The translations under genes were made by a program, and so were the position numbers. Below are positions 21,238-26,586 of a DNA stretch of 26,586 nt, in pieces. The DNA comes from JAAYTD01 sp964472015. Lineage in GTDB: Bacteria; Bacteroidota; Ignavibacteria; Kapaibacteriales; UBA2268. Location: positions 1-26,586 of the forward strand of contig CAYYIP010000024.1 of assembly GCA_964472015.1 (NCBI GenBank). The letters run 5' to 3'. The notes beneath the pieces were generated by a model that worked only from the letters and a program-made list of their open reading frames with translations, had not been told where the DNA came from and did no database searches. The stretch's first letter is position 1. Every line of letters starts with the position of its first letter.

Positions 21238-21257
21238 AATTGATCCTTTTTCTATTT

Positions 21258-24200
21258 TTAAAATTTAAGAAATTTTTCTTCTGGAATTATTAATATTGGT
21301 TCTAATAATAATTTAATTCTATCTAACCATACAAATTTAAGCATCTCTTTATAATCAATTATATAATAAGGAGGTAAATCACTCATAATTTCAGGAATTG
21401 CAATCTCTTTTAATTTTCCAAATAAATCTAATTTATAAAATTTTTCCATTACTTCCTTTGACGCTTTTGATTCATCAATTCCTTCAATTTTAAATAAATA
21501 TCCTCTACTACCAACACCGAAAACTTTATATTCAAGATTATTAAAATTTTCCATTGCTTTAACACCCATAGGAATTGTTTTATAATCTTCTATTTTTTTG
21601 GTGTATGAAACAGGTCTTGCAATTTCTTTATTACCATTTCTAATTTTTATACTTATTTCTTTTTCAATTTCTTTTGTATATCTTAAAATTTTAGGCAAAC
21701 TAAATTCTTGTTTTAATATAATATTAATTAATTCTTGAAGTTTTTCTTTAGTGAATGATGGAAAATCGCTTCTTCTGGTTTCAATACCTTTTGAAACAAT
21801 TTCATCGCATTTTACACCTTCTTGAACAATAGCATATGTTGTATATCTCTTTTTAGCTAAAAATAATCCTCGTCTCATCACAAATTCATTTTTAAAATCT
21901 AATTTATTATATTTTAAATCTACATTATGTTTTTGTACAAATGATGTTATTATATTTTTATTAATCCATTCTTGAATTTCACCTATCATTTTAATGACAT
22001 TTTTAGTATTTTCTTCTTCGTTTTTACTTTTAACAAATTTTGAAAAACCAATAAATAATGAATCTGTATCACATGTAATAATATGATTTATTTTTCTTTG
22101 AATATTTTCTGAAAACATTTCATCTTCTTGTAAAGGTATATAATCATTATTTTCATTTTTTAATTTATTTTCAATATAATTATCTGTAGTTATCATACAT
22201 GTTTTCAATAATTCTTGACCGGATAATGTAATTGATCTAGCAATATCTAAATTGAAAAATCTAAATGATACATTTGACATTGCTCCATATAAACTATTTG
22301 CAATGATTTTCATAACATTTTGTCTAGAATCATATAAAGATGTAAATTCTTCATTTTCTTCTTTTTTTGCTTCAAACATTAATTTTTTATATTGTTTTCT
22401 TGAATCTAAAATATTTATTAAAATTTCTGAATAAAAAGATAATTCTTTATCGTGATGTTTGAAAAAACAACCGGTAACTGTTTTTATTAAATTTTCTTTT
22501 TCAATTTTTTCATATAAATCTTTTTTATTAACAATAATTGTTTTATTTAAAAAACAAGGATCAATGATTACTTCAATTTTATCTGGAATTTTATCAGGAT
22601 TATATAAAAAGTTAAAACCATCTTTATAATTTTTTAATTGCATAACTAAAGTATTAACACCCAAATTATATGTTATAATTGTTGATGGATAAAGTGAAGT
22701 AGCATCTAAATCTACAATATATTCATGTAAACCTTTAATTGGTTCTTGTACATATGCTCCAGTAAATGTTTGTTTTTCTTCATTCATTTTTGCATTTTTT
22801 GCTGCTAGATTTTTTTCTTTTAAATGAGCTAAAATAATTGAATCAATTTGACCCAATGGATATTTTGAAGAATCAAAATTTGTTTTACATATTTTTCTAA
22901 TTTCATTTTGGAATGCTATATGTTTTAATTTTTTATCTAATTTTACAATAATAACAACATCTTTAATATTATATAAGATAGATTTATCTGGATCATCTCT
23001 AAACATTTCAGAAAAATTATAACCTTTTCCTAATTTTCCTTCACCTAATTCTAAATTTGCAATATAATCAAGAGAATAACTTTCTTTATTTCCAAAGGTA
23101 AATGATTTATATAATTCTAACATATCTAAAGCCACACAACCACTTAAATGTATTCTTCTATTAAATGTATCAGCATCAACTTCTAAAAATTTTGATAATC
23201 TTTCATAATTTATAGATAATTTTTTGCTTCTATTAATAATATAAGGTAGGTCAAATCCATTACTAAACCAACCAGTTACAAAATCTGGATCAAAATTTCT
23301 AAAATCATTAATAAATGTATTTAATAATTCTCTTTCATTTTTACAAATTGTTACATTTTCAACTGTTATTTTTTTGTTAATTTTTAATTCTTTTGGATTA
23401 ATAACTAATGTTTTATAACTATCATTAAAATTATAAGTTATCATACAAATAATATCATTTGCATCTTCTGGAGAAGAATTTTCTTTTGTATCGGTATAAG
23501 TTTCAATATCATGAAATAAAATATTAGATGGTAATTTTGGTTCTTGAATATCTTTTTTTAAATGATAAAAATCTTGAGAATGTTTTACAGCTAATTTAAC
23601 ATCCCCCTCATAAGTAATATTATTATCTAATTTTGATTTTTCTCGATATTGTATTTTTATTTGTTTAAGTTCATTATAAGGTTTTACTAATTTAGCATCA
23701 TCATTTTCTTTACATTGATAACATACATATGTATCATTTTCTTTATGATATATTTTATTATTATTTTTATCTCTGAAAATATAAAGAACTTCATTTGATC
23801 TTAACATTTGAACATCAATTAATTTATAATTTTTTGTGTAAAATTTATCAGGAATTTTATAATAAAATTTTCCAAAATTTGTATTTTCTAATTTTTTATT
23901 TATTAAAGAAGAAGTATTATCAAATTTCAAACCTATCAATTCTGCAGCTTTTTTAATATCATTTGAAAATTCTTCTTCTTTATTTCTATTGTGTAAAATA
24001 TATGAAGGGTGTACTGTTACTAAAACATCTATATTATTCCATTTATAAACATTACCTCTAATAGCTGTAATTTTTTCTTTATCTGAAATTATATTAAATG
24101 CTCTTAATGGTGAATTACCCATAAGAACAATAAGTTTAGGATTACATTTCTTTATTAATTTAAAACAATTTACTTTACATCTATCTATTGTTTTTTGATC

Positions 24201-24494
24201 AGGATTTCCTGTTTTTCCGTCTTTATCTAATGTCAAACACCAAACAATATTTGTTAATAAATATTTTTTTTCATTTATCCCATAAAAATTAAAATATTTT
24301 CTAAATATTTGTCCAGCTCTACCTATCAATGGTCTTGGTGGATTATTTTCAACTTCTGTTTTTCCTGGGTTTTCCGCTACAAAAATTATATCTATATCTT
24401 CAAAATTATCAATATTTGATTCATATATACACGAAGATGCATCAAATAAATCACAACTCAAACAATCAGCAAATGATTTTTTTATTTTAAACAT
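21258..24494 (-). CDS. Family B DNA polymerase with N-terminal family 4-type uracil-DNA glycosylase domain
   Basis: A 1078 aa fusion. Residues 1-195 resemble family 4 (UdgA-type) uracil-DNA glycosylase: DCLSCDLF (first two Fe-S cysteines), FVAENPGKTEVENNPPRPLIGRAG, NIVWC, a second CxxxxC group (RCKVNC), LIVLMGNSPLRAF, AIRGNVYKW and TVHPSYILHNR. Then come a small CYQC segment and a proofreading exonuclease: DIET near 326, TGWFSNGFDLPYI near 408 and YNIKDVVI near 508. The polymerase domain has DLDATSLYPS (motif A, about 594), IANSLYG (motif B, about 731) and CDTDSLF (motif C, about 807), and ends with IPMGVKAMENFN. This would be the main replicative polymerase, with uracil surveillance attached. 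AAAGGAGATGTATTA precedes the ATG. Confidence 0.92.
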   Translation of the reverse strand: MFKIKKSFADCLSCDLFDASSCIYESNIDNFEDIDIIFVAENPGKTEVENNPPRPLIGRAGQIFRKYFNFYGINEKKYLLTNIVWCLTLDKDGKTGNPDQKTIDRCKVNCFKLIKKCNPKLIVLMGNSPLRAFNIISDKEKITAIRGNVYKWNNIDVLVTVHPSYILHNRNKEEEFSNDIKKAAELIGLKFDNTSSLINKKLENTNFGKFYYKIPDKFYTKNYKLIDVQMLRSNEVLYIFRDKNNNKIYHKENDTYVCYQCKENDDAKLVKPYNELKQIKIQYREKSKLDNNITYEGDVKLAVKHSQDFYHLKKDIQEPKLPSNILFHDIETYTDTKENSSPEDANDIICMITYNFNDSYKTLVINPKELKINKKITVENVTICKNERELLNTFINDFRNFDPDFVTGWFSNGFDLPYIINRSKKLSINYERLSKFLEVDADTFNRRIHLSGCVALDMLELYKSFTFGNKESYSLDYIANLELGEGKLGKGYNFSEMFRDDPDKSILYNIKDVVIIVKLDKKLKHIAFQNEIRKICKTNFDSSKYPLGQIDSIILAHLKEKNLAAKNAKMNEEKQTFTGAYVQEPIKGLHEYIVDLDATSLYPSTIITYNLGVNTLVMQLKNYKDGFNFLYNPDKIPDKIEVIIDPCFLNKTIIVNKKDLYEKIEKENLIKTVTGCFFKHHDKELSFYSEILINILDSRKQYKKLMFEAKKEENEEFTSLYDSRQNVMKIIANSLYGAMSNVSFRFFNLDIARSITLSGQELLKTCMITTDNYIENKLKNENNDYIPLQEDEMFSENIQRKINHIITCDTDSLFIGFSKFVKSKNEEENTKNVIKMIGEIQEWINKNIITSFVQKHNVDLKYNKLDFKNEFVMRRGLFLAKKRYTTYAIVQEGVKCDEIVSKGIETRRSDFPSFTKEKLQELINIILKQEFSLPKILRYTKEIEKEISIKIRNGNKEIARPVSYTKKIEDYKTIPMGVKAMENFNNLEYKVFGVGSRGYLFKIEGIDESKASKEVMEKFYKLDLFGKLKEIAIPEIMSDLPPYYIIDYKEMLKFVWLDRIKLLLEPILIIPEEKFLKF

Positions 24495-24509
24495 TAATAC
24501 ATCTCCTTT

Positions 24510-25034
24510 TCACTTTTCTTCAATTGTGATATTCTCTTCAATAAATTCTGATATTTTATCATTTTTTAATTTTCTATTTTTTGATTTTCTATTTTTAGTT
24601 ACTTTTAATTTTTTATTATCATCTAATCCTAATGTTGTAAATATTTTATCTTTATTTTCATCTTTTTGTAAAAAATCCATATATAAAACTATCTCATAAT
24701 CTTTTAAATGTGGAATTTTTTTTCTTAAAGAATTAAATAATTTATCTGTTTTTTTCCAAGGAATATAAGCTATACTTCTTCTTTGAATTTTAAAATCATT
24801 TATACATTTTTTTATAAAAGTAAATAATTCTTCTTTTTCTAAATACCATAAATTTATATTATTAAAATATGTATTTAAATAAAAATTAAATTTAGGATTG
24901 TTTAGAAAAATAGATATACAATATTGAGATGAAATGGGGCTTGTTGATTTTAAAATATCTTGTGGAACTTCAGATTTTTTTGAACCATCAAATAACCAAT
25001 TTTGGAATTGTTGAAATGGTGATATTTCTGCCAT
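24510..25034 (-). CDS. Hypothetical protein, 174 aa; possible clamp-loader small subunit (T4 gp62-like)
   Basis: I do not firmly recognise the family. The protein is helical and starts SPFQQFQNWLFDGSKKSEVPQD, followed by SPISSQYCISIFLNNPKFNFYLNTYFNNI. It has a middle segment RRSIAYIPWKKTDKLFNSLRKKIPHLKDYEIVLYMDFL and a basic C-terminal tail. Length, helical character, a late-middle basic region and position directly upstream of the family B polymerase resemble T4 gp62, which with gp44 loads the sliding clamp. This is based on context and general layout rather than a decisive motif. Its ATG shares one base with the stop of the upstream gene (TAATG), with AAAGGAATATTTA as site. Confidence 0.7.
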   Translation of the reverse strand: MAEISPFQQFQNWLFDGSKKSEVPQDILKSTSPISSQYCISIFLNNPKFNFYLNTYFNNINLWYLEKEELFTFIKKCINDFKIQRRSIAYIPWKKTDKLFNSLRKKIPHLKDYEIVLYMDFLQKDENKDKIFTTLGLDDNKKLKVTKNRKSKNRKLKNDKISEFIEENITIEEK

Positions 25035-25474
25035 TAAATATTCCTTTTATTATATTTAATTTTGAGATAGTTAAAACAATTGTCTATGTTTGAAAAAATC
25101 TTATGACTGTGTGATAATAACCAATAATCATTTTCATATTGTTTGTTCTCCATAATTATATATGTTTCTATATCCATTGTAAATGCAAAAAATATTTCCA
25201 TTATTGTTCCAACCGTCAGTTTTTTAAAATATGCAACCAAACAATCAGAATTTAAAATCAAAACTTTGTCTGATTTACAAATTTTGAAAGCAATTTCTTT
25301 TTTACTAAGGGAATTATCACTTTCTATTATTTTATTCACTTTTTCAAGCGGATCAATTAATTTAAAAATTTTTCCATATTTTTCAATACAATATTTTCGA
25401 TATTCACTTTCTTTTGTATGTCCTGCTAAATAAATAATAGGTTTTTCACTTTTAATTGTTAAATTTAAATCCAT
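25034..25474 (-). CDS. Nucleoside 2-deoxyribosyltransferase-like protein
   Basis: The 146 aa product matches the NDT/2'-deoxynucleoside hydrolase fold. PIIYLAGHTKESEYRKYC (about residues 13-30) holds the IYLAG strand and loop. KSDKVLILNSDCLVAYFKKLTVGTIMEIFFAF (about 68-99) corresponds to the conserved D..L..SD....GT..E...A segment, whose Glu is the usual nucleophile and whose Asp binds the sugar. Relatives transfer deoxyribose between bases or hydrolyse dNMPs, including in pathways for unusual nucleotides. It overlaps the dCMP deaminase stop by 23 bases, so a role in deoxynucleotide pool remodelling is likely. A base-editing role linked to the 7-deazaguanine genes is possible but unproven. 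Confidence 0.72.
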   Translation of the reverse strand: MDLNLTIKSEKPIIYLAGHTKESEYRKYCIEKYGKIFKLIDPLEKVNKIIESDNSLSKKEIAFKICKSDKVLILNSDCLVAYFKKLTVGTIMEIFFAFTMDIETYIIMENKQYENDYWLLSHSHKIFSNIDNCFNYLKIKYNKRNI

Positions 25475-25967
25475 TTATAAAACCTCCTATATTGTCAATA
25501 ATTTTACAACTAAATTCAATTAATTCAATATTACATTCTTTAATTATTTGTTTAACAATTAAACTTTGTTCTTTCCAAAAATCACGTTTAATGAAAATAT
25601 CATTAAATTCTTTATGAATTATAATTTTATTTATACCCGATTGAATTATAGCTCTACAACAATCAACACAAGGTAAAGCATTTATATATAATCTACAACC
25701 TTTTAATGGTATTCCAACTCTTACGGCATTATATATTGCATTTCTTTCAGCATGTTCAAAATAATAATATTTCTCTGGTCTTTTTTGACGAGAATCTATA
25801 TTATCATTTAATCCTCGAATATAAGAATTATATCCAGTTGATCTAATTTCATTATCCGGTCCAACAATAACACAACCAAAATTTGTATTTTTATCTTTGC
25901 TTCTTTTTGCAATTAAATAACACATTGATATAAAATATTCATCCCAAGAATATTTCTTTTTTTTCAT
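25452..25967 (-). CDS. dCMP/CMP deaminase family protein
   Basis: The 171 aa enzyme has the zinc-dependent cytidine-deaminase signature: FEHAERNAIYNA (His and Glu, about residues 71-82) and LPCVDCCRAIIQSGINKII (zinc cysteines, about 98-116). The N-terminal WDEYFISMCYLIAKRSKDKNTNFGCVIVGPDNEIRSTGYN is typical of dCMP deaminases, which make dUMP for thymidylate synthesis and are common in T4-like phages. GAAAGGAAATCTA precedes the ATG. It is the first gene of the long minus-strand operon, and its upstream region is shared with the plus-strand unit at 25991. Production of dUMP next to a UDG-fused polymerase suggests that the phage monitors uracil entering its DNA. Confidence 0.9.
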   Translation of the reverse strand: MKKKKYSWDEYFISMCYLIAKRSKDKNTNFGCVIVGPDNEIRSTGYNSYIRGLNDNIDSRQKRPEKYYYFEHAERNAIYNAVRVGIPLKGCRLYINALPCVDCCRAIIQSGINKIIIHKEFNDIFIKRDFWKEQSLIVKQIIKECNIELIEFSCKIIDNIGGFINGFKFNN

Positions 25968-25990
25968 TAGATTTCCTTTCTAGAAAGTTT

Positions 25991-26007
25991 TCTATATATA
26001 TTAATTA
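25991..26007 (+). promoter_or_regulatory. Promoter-like element TCTATATATATTAATTA (copy 4)
   Basis: Identical over 17 bases to copies 1 and 3 and followed by ATGAATAAAA as in copy 3. It stands in the divergent region ahead of the small plus-strand unit that ends at the 26197-26235 hairpin. Confidence 0.55.
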
Positions 26008-26033
26008 ATGAATAAAAACAGAGGAGGATTGTT

Positions 26034-26135
26034 ATTAAAAAAAATGAATGCGAAGACTCAATTACTAAATCAAAAGAATTTAAAGAACTTATAAAAGGTG
26101 TTATTATTATAATAATTATTCATATTGTTGCTTAA
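26034..26135 (+). CDS. Possible 33 aa hydrophobic-tail peptide with ATT start
   Basis: GAGGAGG at 26021-26027 is optimally spaced (6 bases) for an ATT codon at 26034, giving a frame reading KKNECEDSITKSKEFKEL, then IKGVIIIIIIHIVA and TAA. A charged front and a very hydrophobic Ile-rich end would make a tail-anchored micropeptide. The nearest ATG (26044) is 16 bases from the SD and gives only 16 codons in another frame. ATT starts are rare (infC is the known example), so the SD may instead belong to a non-coding RNA. A 14-base palindrome ATTATTATAATAAT lies in the same segment. Confidence 0.3.
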   Translation: MKKNECEDSITKSKEFKELIKGVIIIIIIHIVA

Positions 26136-26160
26136 AAAATTTAAAGGAGATTCAATCAGA

Positions 26161-26193
26161 AATCCCACTGGCTTTAGACAATGGGTAGTTCGC
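26161..26193 (+). mobile_element. IS200/IS605 right-end-like hairpin (omega-RNA-type 3' end), no transposase nearby
   Basis: AATCCCACTGGCTTTAGACAATGGG followed by TAGTTCGC has the form of the right-end hairpin of IS200/IS605-family elements, where a C/G-rich stem encloses a CTTTAG loop and a GTTC-type terminus follows. The ideal palindrome is changed at two positions (GACAA instead of GCCAG), leaving CCCA/TGGG and TG/CA pairs. In TnpB elements this end forms the 3' part of the omega RNA, with the guide right after it. No TnpA or TnpB is present in the window, so this is a relic, a non-autonomous end or a domesticated RNA. Confidence 0.6.
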
Positions 26194-26196
26194 AGT

Positions 26197-26235
26197 AAAA
26201 ACATAGGATATTTTAACTTAATATCCTATGTTTTT
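26197..26235. terminator. Bidirectional terminator, 16-bp stem
   Basis: AAAAACATAGGATATT pairs with AATATCCTATGTTTTT around a 7-base loop, with a T run on the right and A run on the left. It ends the plus-strand small unit and abuts the stop codon of the minus-strand glycosyltransferase. Confidence 0.9.
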
Positions 26236-26586
26236 TTAAGTTAACCACTCATATAAATTTCTATCGCATATATCTTCAAAAGAAATTAATTTCTTATTAA
26301 ATTTTATTGATATATTTTTCCTTATTATTTCTTCAATATTATTATCATTAAATATAATAACATTAAAATTATTTTTATAATAATTTAATAATCTCGTTTC
26401 TTCTCTTATAAATAACGGAATACCTGAACACAATATTTCAGTTGAAGTTCTGGGTGATCCATCTTTTTTATTACTTGTTACAATTCCAAATTTACTACAA
26501 TTTAAATAATAATTTATTTTATTTCTATCAATATGATCTGTAAATTCAATATTATTTATTTTAAATTTTTCACATAATTTTTTACC
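26236..26586 (-). CDS. Glycosyltransferase, GT4-like, C-terminal part (runs off the window)
   Basis: The frame is open to the window end, giving 116 residues of a longer protein. FTDHIDRNKINYYLNCSKFGIVTSN, then KDGSPRTSTEILCSGIPLFI, is the typical C-terminal nucleotide-sugar-binding region of GT-B fold glycosyltransferases of the GT4 type: y..a...v.pS..EG.p...lEa.acG.Pvi. IREETRLLNYYKNNFNVIIFND follows, and the end is NLYEWLT. The donor and acceptor are unknown. In phages such enzymes glycosylate modified DNA bases or virion/host surface sugars. It is separated from the dCMP deaminase operon by the plus-strand unit and ends at the shared hairpin. Confidence 0.75.
   Translation of the reverse strand, partial: GKKLCEKFKINNIEFTDHIDRNKINYYLNCSKFGIVTSNKKDGSPRTSTEILCSGIPLFIREETRLLNYYKNNFNVIIFNDNNIEEIIRKNISIKFNKKLISFEDICDRNLYEWLT

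Noticed and set aside
26150..26193. A preQ1-type riboswitch, given the queuosine-related genes
   Set aside because: The hairpin and loop (CTTTAG) do not fit the preQ1 pseudoknot with its A-rich tail; the IS605 right-end form is a much closer match, and the element is not upstream of QueE.
2060..26586. Possible stop-codon reassignment in an AT-rich large phage
   Set aside because: TAA, TAG and TGA all end genes at expected family lengths, with no long frames interrupted by a single stop type.
1..26586. tRNA genes
   Set aside because: The intergenic stretches are short and AT-rich, and I saw no cloverleaf with a TTC-type arm and acceptor pairing; a dedicated tRNA scan could overturn this.

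Overview
The window reads as the virion-assembly and DNA-metabolism block of a very AT-rich tailed phage with a T4-like myovirus core, recovered as a metagenomic scaffold. The evidence is a T4 gp23-type major capsid protein, gp21-type prohead protease, gp20-type portal, gp41/DnaB-type helicase and a family B DNA polymerase, all on the minus strand in a compact layout. Strong GGAGG-type ribosome binding sites are used throughout, and TAA, TAG and TGA all act as stops, so the code is standard. The host cannot be named from this window.

Layout. (1) 1-2060 is a clearly higher-GC stretch of small plus-strand phage hypotheticals, interrupted by exactly 100 N (1490-1589). It changes abruptly to AT-rich sequence near 2060 and may be an assembly join. 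(2) 2060-3542, plus strand: a possibly truncated ORF, a NADAR (YbiA-like) protein and a calcineurin-like phosphoesterase, ended by a hairpin shared with the convergent capsid gene. (3) 3603-16216, minus strand: the head locus, with major capsid protein, a nucleotidyltransferase/HD/coiled-coil cassette, two unknown genes, prohead protease, a secreted Ig/Fn3-like protein, a portal-linked protein, portal, two probable internal head proteins, two small genes and a very acidic repeat protein. (4) 16355-19269, minus: replicative helicase and a tRNA-guanine-transglycosylase-fold (DpdA-like) protein. (5) 19325-25967, minus, one long operon: dCMP deaminase, deoxyribosyltransferase-like protein, a possible clamp-loader small subunit, a uracil-DNA-glycosylase/family B polymerase fusion, QueE, an unknown, ribosomal protein bS21, an encapsulated-ferritin-like protein and a GroES co-chaperonin. 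(6) 25991-26235, plus: a small stand-alone promoter-to-terminator unit whose 3' part carries an IS200/IS605 right-end (omega-RNA-like) hairpin. (7) 26236-end, minus: the C-terminal part of a GT4-type glycosyltransferase.

How the parts may work together. QueE plus the DpdA-like protein suggests 7-deazaguanine modification of phage DNA. NADAR could remove ADP-ribose from guanine. The deaminase, deoxyribosyltransferase-like protein and UDG-polymerase fusion bear on nucleotide supply and uracil surveillance. bS21 and GroES would adjust host translation and folding for late virion production. Several head-locus proteins carry N-terminal (L)-x-E-(A/G) sites like those cut by the T4 gp21 protease, which suggests a set of processed or packaged internal proteins. 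Two recurrent upstream motifs look like two promoter classes: TCTATATATATTAATTA, and a TAGAAYAAA..ATAAA.GA element before head genes.
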